Source: Litoditis marina
Taxonomy: Eukaryota > Nematoda > Chromadorea > Rhabditida > Rhabditidae
NCBI GenBank assembly: GCA_964036275.1
Contig: OZ038437.1
Location: forward strand, 20,012,052-20,076,051
DNA: 64,000 bases
Direction of reading: 5' to 3'
Shown: one piece after another, positions 36,203-47,484 of the stretch
Layout of the letters: each line of letters starts with the position of its first letter
Numbering within the stretch: the first letter of the stretch is position 1
The notes under the pieces: model-generated
The model's database searches: none
What the model was told of the DNA's origin: nothing
The model's input: the letters and a program-made list of their open reading frames with translations, nothing else
Program-made: the position numbers and the translations under genes

Positions 36203-36779
36203 AGGCTTGAATCCTAGATGCGTAGCAATTGAACTAAGCCAAAAAGTCTTTCACGCGAACTATACTGTTAGTCAATTGCACAGTCACGTGGAACATGTTA
36301 ACCACAGCAGAATTCAGAAACGTGCAAATGACAAAGTGTACGATTCCTCCTTAGCAAACTTTTCGTGACTATTCAATTGATTTCTAGTACAGCGCTCTCG
36401 CATTTAGGGGTATCTAAAGTTTAGCTGTAGTCCCACAAACACGTCATGATTTAGGATAGAATCACAATCAACTACATCCAAATATAGCGCGTACTGCAGG
36501 GCATTTAGAAAGCGAGAGCTGTCAATTGTTTGTAGTTTGATCCGGACGCATCTCGACCTAGTTGGAGATTTCTGCTGTGTTTGTCCGACCAAACCACAAA
36601 TTGCGTTCACATTTATTGGTTTATGAAGGGCTTATTATGTAGTACTCTCTTCAATTTTTGATTCGTGGAAAAACAATCTAAACATTCATTGGCACGTTTT
36701 CAAATTCCCAGTGAGAAAGCTCATAGCGAAAGCGCCAATTTTCTGCGATTAGTTAGCTACAGAAGCGAGAGAGCACTCA

Positions 36780-36870
36780 GGTCAATGAGGCCGCAGACAT
36801 GCTCCAACAACCTGCGTCTCTCTGACCTGCACACTCTCTCGCCGGGGCCGCTACAAAAGTGGCTTTATAG
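36780..36870 (+). repeat. dispersed repeat (GACCTGCACACTCTCTCG family)
   Basis: Contains CTGCGTCTCTCTGACCTGCA then CACTCTCTCG and GGCCGCTACAAAAGTGGCT. Related copies lie at 28200-28255 and 33575-33615, inverted at 42715-42790, and decayed at 49745-49800 and 54466-54520. Confidence 0.7.
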
Positions 36871-37254
36871 ATGGCAAGAAGTTGTCTGAGTTGTGGGCAA
36901 ATATATAGTTCTATGAATAACGTGAATCTATTACAGAAACAGGTCAATCCTTGCATCTCTGTGGTGAGATGCGTCTGGTAATCATGGTGAGATATAGTGC
37001 CAATCATTCTCATTGAGACCTCGGCCACGTGCCAACAAACTTTCCAGGCAGTTTTTCATGTCAATGTTGCACACTGAAAGTTTTTTAAGCGGCTGTTCAC
37101 CTTTGCTACAGAACGTTAGTGAACATGCTTCTCATACAACCTGTCAGTTCTATGTAATATACTCATTAGAAGGTTCTTTTTTTCGCCATTCCCACTCAGA
37201 GCGGGCCTATTCGGTACGCTGCCAAGGTCTCAGTTGGCCCGCGCCGACGGAGTC

Positions 37255-37402
37255 GGATTTGAAACGGCCGAGACACGGCCTGGGCCGTATCACGTTTTAG
37301 TCATGAAAATAGCATATGTTTTGAGGAGACGCAGGCTGATAAACAAGAGTTTACACTGACACGGCCGAGACAATCTTCGGCCGTGTCACGTTTTTGTCAT
37401 AG
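37255..37402. repeat. two tandem ACGGCCGAGAC...CGGCCGT hairpins in paralogue A intron 1
   Basis: The second unit has ACACGGCCGA and TCGGCCGTGT separated by eight bases, a perfect 10-bp stem. The first is a decayed version. Each is followed by TCACGTTTTWGTCAT. Confidence 0.7.
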
Positions 37403-38154
37403 GAAATGGCGAGAACTGTAACTTGAACACAGGAAAGACGTAAAAATACCCGATGCGCAAAAGTACAGAGGTACACTTTCACGAAAAACAAAGTGGAATA
37501 CTATTTACTTTTACTCGGTTATTCTCTGCCAACCTTTTGAACGTTTTTCGAACATGAAGTACGAGAAGCAGTCCGCGTAAACGAATGGAACAAATCTCAG
37601 TTATGGTTAGATTCGCTTGAAATTTTGAAATGTATTATTGTTTTCCAGCTAGTCGTGTTGGTCGTTTTCACTTCCGCCGGGAAAAGAAAAAGTTGCCCCC
37701 CATTCCGAAAGACGAGATGAGAATTACCGCGAATTTCACACTGAAATGCGCTCTTCACAAAAGCTACCAAATCGAAATTCAGATGAAGGATGTTAGTTAG
37801 TTCGATTCACACTGTCAAAATATTATTCAGAGCTAGCAAATTCTCAACTAAGTAGTTCTTCAAGGCAAGTTCTTTTTGACCTACCAGCAAAACGACCGAT
37901 GTTTTCGTTGTAGTGTGATCTACATAAACACACTTGTTCAATGATTTTCCACGAAAACAAAATAATGAGAACAAACTAAAAATACAGCGGAATAGTATAA
38001 TGTATACCGTATTGAAAACGCGAGCCTGTATTCCGTTTGATACTAATCGATATTGTCCATATTGTCTCCATTTCCTCGACTAAGACAGCAGAGGGTTGCA
38101 TGTATTGAGCCATTCGAAGCGAGCGGTCGTTGATCTCTCGCCAATGTGGGATAC

Positions 38155-38275
38155 ATTAGTCAATTGCTAAGTCACGTGAAACATGTTAAACACAGCAGAA
38201 CTCGGAAACGTGCAATGACAGAGTGCCTCATTAGAGTTCTAACGTTACGTGACTTATCAATTTACTCCTAGTATA
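38155..38275. mobile_element. MITE family 4 copy with inverted ends, paralogue A intron 2
   Basis: TAGTCAATTGCTAAGTCACG at the left pairs with the inverted GTTACGTGACTTATCAATTT at the right. The interior carries GAACTCGGAAACGTGCAATG. Confidence 0.65.
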
Positions 38276-38770
38276 CAGTGTTTAGATCGAAGATACGCAG
38301 TCGAACTGGTGGCGCTGAAGCCCACTTTAACAGAATTGATGGTAAAGTAAGCCTATCCGGTCTATGCTGTACTATTCCGCTGCGTTTGTAGTTTGCTCAT
38401 CGACACCAAACTACAATCGAGATATCCACCTCTATATTTGGGTAGTTTGGTGTGTATGTCCAGAAATTCACAGTTTGCCCTTTTGGTCGAAAAAAAGTGA
38501 GGCAAGCGATGTAAGCTGGGGAGAAAAGGGAGACGTGAAAAAGACGTGCTTTCAGATTTCATTCCTATTTTCGATGGCAACGCGGGCGGTAGTGCTCGGA
38601 TTTCGTCTAATCTTTTTCACTGTTTCAAATGAATTTGTTTATTAATGGAGGCCGCAATGTTCAAAATACATAAGAAGTAATGGTAACTATTGCTCAAGTT
38701 TTTTCCTTATTTCTCTCTTTCTCTCTCTTTCTTTCCGTTTTTCTGCTGTCTATGTTTGGGCCCGGGAAAA

Positions 38771-38772
38771 GA

Positions 38773-38861
<89 letters not shown>

Positions 38862-38905
38862 CAAAAAGAGAGAGAGGACAGAAGAGAGAAAGAAGAGAGG
38901 AGGCG
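38771..38905. repeat. (GA)n microsatellite
   Basis: More than 40 GA units with minor interruptions, inside intron 2 of paralogue A. Confidence 0.95.
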
Positions 38906-39289
38906 AGAGAGTTAGAGATAAATGATATCCTTGCTCTCTATTTTCCTGCACTCCCGCTGCGTAAGTGTGTGTATACGACTGATGGGTGGGTTGCTCTTGA
39001 ATACATGCAGGTAGAGGGTGAAAAAGATGTACAAAAGGATTCTCGCGCTTCATTTTTTTTCACACTTTCGCTGTGTATGTGAATTCCCTCGATTCCAATT
39101 TTTGCAGTCTAGACGAATTCCACTATTTTCATTTCAGATGTCTATGTGGAATCCTTGCGATATCCGTTTTTGCTGTGTATTCGAGTTCCCAGCCCCACTA
39201 TGTGAGAAAACTGTAGTGCTACATGTTGAGGGCAACTATAGCCTTTGTGACAAGGAGAGCTATCGCTCTCTAAATAAGAAAACGTCTCG

Positions 39290-40380
39290 CGCTCTATGTT
39301 GGGGAACCTCTCACGATGTATAGTATATAATGGGACCCCAGCGCCCATGCTAAAGAAAAATCCTGCGATCTATGTTGGGGAGAACTCCCAGCGCCCTACG
39401 TTATAAAAAACTTGAGCACTCTTTGTGAATAACTGTAGTGATGTTGAGCAGAACTGTTCGCGCTCTATGTTAAAGAGAACTCCAGCGCTCTATGGAACTT
39501 CCGCGCTCTATGTTAAGGAGAGCTTTCGCACCCTATGTTAGGAAAAGGTCTCGCGCCCTATGTTGGAGAGAGATCTGGCCCCCTATGTTAGGGAAATCTT
39601 TCGCGTCTCATGTTAGGGGAAGCTCCCGCGCCCTATGTTAGGAAGAGCTCCCGCGCCCTATGTTGAGGGGAAATCCCGCGCCCTATGCTAGGGAGAGGTC
39701 TCGCGCTCTACGTTAAGGGGAACTCCCGCATCCTATGTTAGGGAGAGGTCTCGCGCTCTATGTTGGAGAGAGATCTCGCGCCCTATGTTAGGGGAAGCTC
39801 CCGCGCCCTATGTTAGGGAGAGCTTCGCGCCCCCATGTTAGGAAAAGCTCCCGCGCCCTATGTTAGGGGGAAGCTCCCGCGCCTGTGTTAGGAAGAGCTC
39901 CCGCGTCCTATGTTAAGGGAACTCCCGCGCCCTATGCTAGGGATAGATTACGCGCCCTACGTTAAGGGGGAACTCCCGCATCCTATGTTAGGGAGAGGTC
40001 TCGCGCCTATGTTGGGAGAGAGATCTTGCGCCCTATGTTAGGGTAAGCCCCCGCGCCCTATGTTAGGGAGAGCTTCCGCGCCCCATGTTAGGAAAAGCTC
40101 CCGCGCCCTATGTTAGGGAGAGCTCCCGCGCCCTATGGTAGGGAGAGCTTCCGCGCCTTATAGTAGGGGGAGCTCTCGCGCCCTATGTTAGGGAGAGAAG
40201 GAGAGCTCCACGCCTTATGTTAGAGAGATAGCCCGCGCCTTCTGTTAGGGAGAGCTTCGCGCTCTATGTTAGAGAGATATCCAGCGCCTTATGTTAGGGA
40301 TACCTCCCGCGCTCTATGCTAGAGGAAATATCCAGCGCATTGAAGTAGGGAGAGCTCCTGCGCCCTACGTTAGTGAAATC
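39290..40380. repeat. minisatellite, ~25-30 bp units (CGCGCCCTATGTTAGGGAGAG)
   Basis: About 40 imperfect units of the type CTCCCGCGCCCTATGTTAGG followed by GAGAG lie in one orientation. Units differ by point changes and small length shifts. The array resumes at 40745 after a 360-base break. Repeats are direct and contiguous with no unique spacers, so this is not a CRISPR-like structure. Confidence 0.95.
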
Positions 40381-40466
40381 CTTTAATTCCTCCTCTCATG
40401 ACGTTAGTGAAATCCTTCATTCCCTTCTCTCTTGGCAAATGTAGTGAAAATTCAACTAAATATCTC

Positions 40467-40536
40467 TGGAAGCTCTCGCCAGCCCGGAATGAAACAGGGA
40501 GGCGGAGGCGGCTTTAGCCGCCGGCGACCTACCTTG
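40467..40536 (+). repeat. 70-bp repeat flanking the minisatellite, copy 1
   Basis: Contains GGAAGCTCTCGCCAGCCCGG, the palindrome GGCGGCTTTAGCCGCC and CGACCTACCTTGT. A near-identical copy lies at 42177-42246 just before exon 3 of paralogue A. Confidence 0.85.
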
Positions 40537-40740
40537 TCCATTTCTATAATTCGCCTATTTGGTTTGTGTGAAACTTTTTCGCTGCACTTTTGTCGAAAAT
40601 GGTGAGGAAACTTGAGGCAAGCTGGGTGAGGCAAATGGCGTGGGCAGCGTTGTAATTTCATTCAACCGGCTGTTGCTGGGATTAGGCAATAGAAGATATC
40701 TCTAAACAGGATAGACGAATTTCACGCCGTCACGGTTAAC

Positions 40741-41148
40741 AGAGAGAGAGATAGAGAGAAATCGCGCCCTATGTTAGAGAAAAGTCTCGCGCTCTATGTT
40801 GAAGAGAGAGATCTCGCGATCTATGCCACAGAGAGGTCTCGCGCTATATGTCAGAGAGCGGTTTCGCGCTCTATGTTAGAGAAAGATTTCGCGCTCTACG
40901 TTAGAGAAAGGTCTTGCGATTTATGCCAAAGAGAGAGAGAGAGAGAGAGAGAGGTCTCGCGCTCTATGCCAGAGAGAGGTCTCGCGCTCCATGTTAGGGG
41001 ATCTTCCACGCCCTATGTTAGAGAGAGGTCTCGCGCTCTATGTTAGGGGGGATTTCCTGCGCCCTATGTCAGAGAGAGGACTCGCGCTCTATGTTGGGGG
41101 GGGGGATTTCCTGCGCCCTATGTCAGAGAGAGGACTCGCGCTCTATGT

Positions 41149-41228
<80 letters not shown>

Positions 41229-41315
41229 GCGCCCTATGTTAGAGAGAGGTCTCGCGCTCTATGTTAGGGGGGATTTCCTGCGCCCTATGTCAGAGAGAGG
41301 ACTCGCGCTCTATGT

Positions 41316-41393
<78 letters not shown>

Positions 41394-42150
41394 GCGCCCT
41401 ATGTTAGAGAGAGGTCTCGCGCTCTATGTTAGGGGGGATCTCCCGCGCCCTATGTAAGAGAAAAGACTCACGTTCTATGTTAGGGGGGATTTCCCGCGCC
41501 CTATGTTAGAGAGAGGGGTTTATTGTACAATCGTCCCCCCCTTGAGCCGAAATCGGTTGAAATCCGACCCGTAGTACAATCACCCCCCACCCCGGGGGGG
41601 GGGTGATTGTACAATGTCCTTCTTTACAGCAGGTTTGGATTGAGTGGGGGGCGATTGTTAAACAGGTCCGGGGTTGTACTATTACCCCCCATTTTGTATT
41701 GTGGGGGGTGATTGTTAAACGTCGACATTGTACAATTACCCCCATTTACAATCACCCCCCATTTACAATCACCCCCCTCTCTATAGGGAATCGTATTGGG
41801 AGGGGGGGTGATAGTACTACGGGGGGGACTTAAGGTGAGGGGGGGGGGGCAATTGTACAATTTTCCCAGAGAGAGGACTCGCGCTCTATGTTAGAGAGAG
41901 AGAGAGAAATCGCGCCCTATGTTAGAGAAAGGTTTCGCGCTCTACGTTGGAGAAAGGTCTTGCGATCCATGCCAGAGAGGTCTCGCCCTCTATGTTAGAG
42001 AGAGGACTCGCGCTCTATGTTAGATAGAAGACTCGCCCTCGATGTTAAAAATATGACTCGCGTTCTGGAGAGGTCTCGCACCCTAAGTTAGTGAGAGGTC
42101 TCGCAATCAAGGACACCTTCTGTGCTCTATGTTAAGGAGAGCTTTCGCGG
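40741..42150. repeat. minisatellite continuation with nested (GA)n runs
   Basis: Units of the CGCGCTCTATGTTAGAGAGAG type, with expanded (GA)n blocks at about 41141-41223 and 41318-41389. Higher-order duplication is visible: the (GA)n plus AAATCGCGCCCTATG segment repeats. It is interrupted by a foreign element at 41518-41865. Confidence 0.95.
41518..41865. mobile_element. C/G-tract element with TTGTACAAT ends inserted in the minisatellite
   Basis: TATTGTACAATCGTCCCCCC at the left is mirrored by GGGGGGCAATTGTACAATTT at the right. Internally ATTGTACAAT and CCCCCC/GGGGGG pairs recur, giving several nested hairpins. It interrupts otherwise regular minisatellite units. Confidence 0.7.
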
Positions 42151-42176
42151 TCCATTTCAGAAAAAAATAGGGCCAG

Positions 42177-42246
42177 GAAGCTCTCGCCAGCCCGGAATAA
42201 AAACAAGGGAGGCCGAGGCGGCTTTAGCCGCCGGCGACCTACCTTG
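42177..42246 (+). repeat. 70-bp repeat flanking the minisatellite, copy 2
   Basis: Second copy of the 40467 repeat. It ends about 15 bases before the acceptor of exon 3 of paralogue A. Confidence 0.85.
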
Positions 42247-44191
42247 TTGTCTATATCTCAGACAGATGAGTTTTCGACGGACGACGCGATCGGACAAGTT
42301 TGGAAGTTGCAGTCAAAGAAGAAGAAGGCGAAACACGTCTTCATTTGGGGAGACACGGGAGACGACGGAATAGACTTTTTCGGACGAGATAACTGGGTCG
42401 AGGTTTTCTTCAAGGTCAAACACAACTGCACACCGGTACGTGGATTTTTCAAATAATTTCGTTTATACACTCTATTCTTTCTCAACAAGTAAAAAACATG
42501 AATTGCTAGCGTGACATTACACTTTCAGAGTGTTTTTACCGTGTTTGAGATTCTCGAGAAAAAGCTTGGAAGTGGTGGTTCATACTTTTTACACAAGTCG
42601 TTTCTCTGAGAAAAATTTACCAAGTTTCAGTAGAAATTATAGTCACCATTGTCCCCATAGACAGCAGAGTGATCGATTGATTGAGCGATGCTCAGACAAT
42701 TCCTAGCCAATTGGTCAGCCACTTTTGTAGCGGCCTCGACGAGAGAGTGTGCAGGTCAGAGAGACGCAGATGTCTGCGGCCTCATTGACCTGCACACGCT
42801 TGCTTTTGTAGCTGGCCAGTCGTTCTGAGTGCGTGGCGAGCGGTCGTTGATTAATTGCCAGCAGGCGAGAGAGTGTGTAGACCAAAGATACGCAGACAAG
42901 CTGGCCGCTCACCGAATCCCGCTCTCCACCGAATTGACCGTGCGCGCTGTCCATAACGGTTCGACAGAGACACACTTGCAGCTTTGAGCTTGGGATGCTT
43001 TTTCTCTAGTTTCACCTAACAACGTAAGGAAAGAGTGTAGTGAAATGTAATAACTTTTTTCAGACCAAAAGTTGGGTCACAGTCGATATTCCGAGTGATG
43101 CGCACCCAAAGGTGAATTTTTACAAAAATATCAAATTTTCATTCAGAGCAACCGTCTGAGAGCAGAGAGATATTTTTAATAGACGCAGGTTTGGATCTGA
43201 CCATGAGATACTTGTCGCTACGGTCTCAGATCGTATAGTTCGTCCCATTCCCACTGAGACTCATTGGCATCCTGCCATTTTTGGATGACTATTTCACGAA
43301 GAAAACATAAGTGTTCCAAAAAAAGTTTTATATTCACGTGTTTTTATAGAACTGAACAACCGCTAACAGAACTTGCAGTTGTTTGACGTACTCGGAGGTG
43401 GTGGGAATTAGGTTAGATTGTTCATTGGCACGCTGCCAAGTCTTAGTGGGAATGACCGGAACTAAACCAAAATTTAATTTTCTTTCGAACCTGAGTGAAG
43501 ACGTATTTTCGAAACTTTAACGCTAACCATACATAATAGAATATAATAGAATATAATGTTTATTCGCGATTGAACACGTGTCTTTCCACATTGGTATATG
43601 TGGCACTCCAATTACGAGAAAATGGAGATATGGAAGATAAAAATAGAATGTAGTGTATAGTTTACTCTGTTACGCGCTCATTATATAATGTGTACTTTTG
43701 CAGTGTTGCACAATTGACACGATGATTGTACAGAGTTTGTAGAATAGGAAAATAGTGATGTCACAAATATAAACATTTGTTTTTGAAGAGATCATTTAGA
43801 TTAGCTTGTTTTGTTAGATTGGGACTGTAGGAATGTTGGTTGGGTCATTATAAGATCAGAATGATGTGATAAGCGGTCACAAAGTTTTGGTAATAATGAG
43901 GCAATTTATTCGATGGTGTTTTTCAGCATTTACTTGGTATTACTCCTCCCAGAATTCTGAAAACCTATCAAGTGAAGGTCGAAGCCAACACAACCTATCC
44001 ATTGCCCATATCGCGAAATATGAATCCGGTTTGGAGCTTGGAAAGCGAACAATTTCAGAAACAATAGTATAACAATACTGTCAGAATGAAGTGTTCGAGA
44101 AATGTTTTCATCACACAAGAGAATGTGCACAAACCAGAATGAACAACAGTATCGGGAAAATATCGATTTCGCTTCCCACCGTACTTTACCA

Positions 44192-44203
44192 CCCCCCCCC
44201 CCC
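44192..44203. repeat. C12 homopolymer
   Basis: Mono-C tract downstream of paralogue A. Confidence 0.9.
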
Positions 44204-45059
44204 GTGGTTGTATGCCCGATTCAGTCTCAAATTCGATTCAGTCGGCGGGGACCGAGTCAGTGATTTCTCAGAGAAGCGCCTCAGCGTACATTTTTTCGGT
44301 GGTGGATACATAGATAAACATATAGAATACAGTCGTCGCCAACGGAAACTCAGAACAAGCGTCGTTGCAAAACAGTCTGTTTATACAGCGTGGCTGTCAT
44401 ATATATTGATTTTCCCTCTAGTCGTCTGACGTCTCTTAGGGGCACACTATATTCTATATCTCTAGATTTGTTGCAATAAAGTTTTGACCAACCGCGAATT
44501 TGTAATTAACATTGTATGGTTTGAGATGGTCTGCAGGCGGGTGGGTACTGTATATCTCAGTTTGCACTGTGAACCAACACATGACTTCGATTCGAAACTT
44601 TAGCGAAAACGGTTTTCTACTTGAGAGTTTATTTGTTTTCACACTTGTAAGAAAAGTACACTGGATCATACGATCATCAATTTTTTAGTAAACCCAACTT
44701 GTACGATTTCGTTTTGTCAAGGACAAATGGATGTATTTCAAATGTATTTTTAATCAACTGCATTAGAAAGACTGATTGTTTTAATTAAAATGCTTTTATT
44801 TAGCGATTAGAGCGGGGGATTGATGTTGTTGATCATACATTCATTTACTAATGTTTTTAATGTAGATTTAATAGAAATAATGGTAACCTATGTTATGCAA
44901 AATCAGTCCAAAAGTGGGTGTATATACGGTATTCAGAGCAAAAACTGCATTCTTTTTACCACTCTTCTTTTTCTCACGTCATTGGGTCAGCACAGAGCCG
45001 AATTCACAAAACTGAGAGGGTTTTTGATTATCTTCGGGGAAATTATACATTTAAAGAAA

Positions 45060-45216
45060 GACGATTATGTGGTCCTATCCCAACGCTTCAGTCCTTCAAA
45101 CTGCAACTTTTATCGCATAATCGTCCCATTCTGCGACTTTGCACTGCGACTTTGAGTTTGCAACTTTTATCGCAGTTTAAAGGACCATTGACACGAGATT
45201 GGTCCACAAAACCGTT
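45060..45216. mobile_element. MITE family 1 copy, enlarged and rearranged
   Basis: ACGATTATGTGG at the left and CCACAAAACCGTTCTG at the right. An internal partial duplication contains a second CATAATCGTCCCA end, so this copy is about 50 bases longer than its relatives. Confidence 0.75.
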
Positions 45217-45448
45217 CTGCTTCAAGAATGGGAAATTAGTGATTTTTATGCCGAACATACCAACAATAGTCAAGACATATCTTTTCCCTGAAAGCCCCGC
45301 GCTTGTTTCACTGTCGAAAAAGTATAAACCCATTTTTTTTTTCAATTTTTCGTTTTCAACCTTTGTTGCGGTTCGGCAACTTTTTCAAAGGATTTTTTAT
45401 CAATCTCAGGTTTACAGAAAACAAGGAAAATTCATTGAGTGCTGCAGG

Positions 45449-46478
45449 ATGCGTCTGTTGATCACGGTGAGATGATTGGTCAATGAACACGTGAGAACAC
45501 GTTAACCCCAATGAAAACCTCAGGAAAGTGTGAATTAAAGATTACCTGCATGATTTTGTACGGTGCCAGACATTTCGAACTTCTAATCATGAAAACATTC
45601 AATTCACTGTTAGAGCTACATAGTTGGTGATATCCTTAAAGTTCTTTTCAATTGAGACAATACATTTCGTATAGTTCGCAAATTTCTGAACTGGACTTGG
45701 GCAGCTTGCCAATGAAATTTGAAACAGTTTTTGAACATGTTGAAGTACTTTAAGACAATAGGAATTCATGCGAAGGGTTCTTCCCGTTTGTTATGATTCG
45801 TATTCAATAAAACTTTCTGTAAAATATAAATTTTCTCCAAGTAACAGTCTTTTTGGCACGCTGCCCAAGTTTTTGGCACGCTGCCAACAAGTCCAGTTGG
45901 AAAATGTGAGCACTATATAGTGCGTGCCAAACTTATAAAATATGCGCTTCATGTGAGACTCGAACCGGAACGAAAAGTTTAGAGGCGCGGACGCCAACCA
46001 CTATACTAACTGGGCCTATAGCGGCGTCGCGGACGAATGTATATGTGTTGTTACACAGCAGAAAGTGAGATATACAATATACAACCACCTTTCGTTGAGC
46101 GACAACTATAACCCGAACTCAATTTACATATTCCAGCTTGCTGTCCTGGTGAGCTTGCTGTCCTGGTGTCAGAGAAAGAGCGCTGAGAGACCTTCCACGA
46201 ACAAAACCCAAGAAGGTAAAGAGTTATTCATGATTCTAATGTATAATTAGTGTTTGCAGTTGTTTCATTACAATCATATCATCAGCTTTTATTCTTATTA
46301 TTCTTATTTTAACTTTAAGGGACCTCGCAAGCTGATTCCATATGATGTGAAGTTCATGACCGGCAAGACGTATGCGCTACCGGTAGCGTCGACGAATGAT
46401 CAAGTTTGGAACCTGGAACAACCCTATTATCAAAAGGTTTACTGGGGATACATGGGGGGTGTTTATGGTATAAATTAA
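45449..46478 (+). pseudogene. TTL-like paralogue A', rearranged remnant (exon 3 missing)
   Basis: Exon 1 (45449-45466) encodes MRLLIT. The exon 2 start (46137) encodes LAVLV but breaks off after 15 bases and is joined to the exon 4 homologue (ending 46215). Exon 5 is intact at 46320-46478. The whole domain-bearing exon 3 is absent, as is most of exon 2. The fused exon ends in phase 1 while exon 5 needs phase 0, and reading on gives an early stop. At the junction a 17-base unit is tandemly duplicated (46135-46151 and 46152-46168). The left part resembles the start of gene C (53320 onward) and the right part is identical to the end of gene B. This suggests an unequal exchange or duplication endpoint. 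Confidence 0.8.
45955..46112 (-). mobile_element. tRNA-related SINE-like repeat
   Basis: Read on the minus strand, the repeat has a conserved head (TATAGT(C)GTCGC..ACGG...TGTATATCTCACTTT) followed by a tRNA-like part with A-box-like TAGTATAGTGGTTGG and B-box-like GGTTCGAGTCT. This head-then-tRNA order recurs in other copies. Confidence 0.65.
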
Positions 46479-46659
46479 AGATGTTAAATTGAGAGAAATG
46501 TTTATGAAAACAACAAAAATATATACATTAGTAAAAATGCTCAGCAAAATGCAAATACCAACTTGGTTGCGATTATATGAGAAACTGTTGGATGATTTCC
46601 CATGAAATCAAAACCACTCCACATAGCAGCTCGACACCAGAAACAACCCTGTATGTGGG

Positions 46660-46778
46660 TGCCACATTTAACAACTTCTGTCTCTCGCCGGAATAGAATC
46701 TGCGAGCAAAAGATTCGTAGCAGGGCGCGAACCGACTCCGCTATTAGAGAGCATAACCGGCAAGCTGTGGAATCGAGG
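46660..46778 (-). mobile_element. SINE-like repeat, tRNA-like half (split copy)
   Basis: The tRNA-like part lies here on the minus strand. Its head lies at 47485-47553, separated by the 706-base inverted-repeat element at 46779-47484. Confidence 0.6.
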
Positions 46779-47484
46779 ATATAAGACGCTGCAATATATA
46801 TGACCCCACTAAATCCGACAAATACACACATTTTCGAGAATGTTGTGCAAAATACACATCGTTTGTCACGAAAGTGGTTTTTCTTTTGACCATGTGTATT
46901 CAAAAGCCTTGCACACGAAAAATCAACTGGAAAAACAGGATGTACGCAAAGTATTGATGTATACACCTATAAAACTTGGTGACACCAAATTGGTAGAACC
47001 GAAAAAGTGGATTAATAGATTACTCAAAATCCTTATTTGAAAAAAATGTGTAAACCCCCAGAAATGCATAAATTTATTAGAATTTTGGTGTGTCCATGTG
47101 AACCTTTTCTGTTTTTAGCTAGTTTTTTGTGCTTTAAGCGTTTAATCAGGGATTATGCAAAATATTCGTAGTAAAGAATTTGTGCATGTACACGTTTTCC
47201 GTAGTACTACATTTGTGTACTTTATGTGTACACATTTCAGGATCTACCGATTTTGTGCACATCCCTATTTGCACAATTTCGCTTCTAACGAATTTGCGTA
47301 TACGATCTTGATTCATGTTTGCATGTACTTGGCGGTGTGGTTTTACACATGGTTGATGCAATATTCGTTTTTCAGCAATTCACAGTACAATATCTCATTC
47401 ATTGCAATAAAATACACAACGATGAGCGAAAAAGTGATTTTCAAGTTTTTCTTGTGGGGACATATAAATTACAGCGTCTTATAT
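46779..47484. mobile_element. 706-bp non-autonomous element with ATATAAGACGCTG ends
   Basis: ATATAAGACGCTG at the left is exactly mirrored by CAGCGTCTTATAT at the right. Similarity extends to about 24 bases with two or three mismatches. It interrupts a SINE-like repeat. No transposase frame. The same element lies at 51233-51938 in the duplicate. Confidence 0.65.

Larger units (their letters stand above)
36969..44067 (+). pseudogene. TTL-like secreted protein, paralogue A (frame break in exon 2)
   Basis: Exons by comparison with paralogues B and C: 36969-36986 (signal-peptide start MRLVIM), 37649-37791, 42262-42435, 43064-43111, 43927-44067 (TAG). The same five-exon, phase-0 layout and the motifs RITANFTLKCALH, EIQMKD, HVFIWGDTGDD, VEVFFKVKHNCTP and PVWSLESEQF identify it as a diverged paralogue. 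Exon 2 is 143 bases against 132 in B and C. An indel near 37681-37695 (an A/G-rich run then C6) puts the signal-peptide half and the domain half in different frames. In the signal-peptide frame the exon hits a stop. It may be a pseudogene, a base-calling error in homopolymers, or use an unseen splice site. Intron 2 is 4.5 kb and filled by a minisatellite. Family assignment to nematode transthyretin-like proteins rests on motif order and is moderate. Confidence 0.65.

Noticed and set aside
39290..42150. Possible CRISPR-like or telomere-like array (contains TTAGGG)
   Set aside because: Units are contiguous direct repeats without spacers, vary in sequence, and TTAGGG occurs only as part of a longer 25-30 bp unit inside an intron.
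45955..46030. A functional tRNA gene on the minus strand
   Set aside because: A-box- and B-box-like sequences are present, but no complete cloverleaf with a paired acceptor stem was found, and the segment recurs as part of a dispersed repeat.
46541..46966. A 141-codon frame on the minus strand, duplicated at 50995-51420
   Set aside because: Its conservation is explained by the segmental duplication. It crosses the SINE/706-bp element boundary and has no recognised motif.
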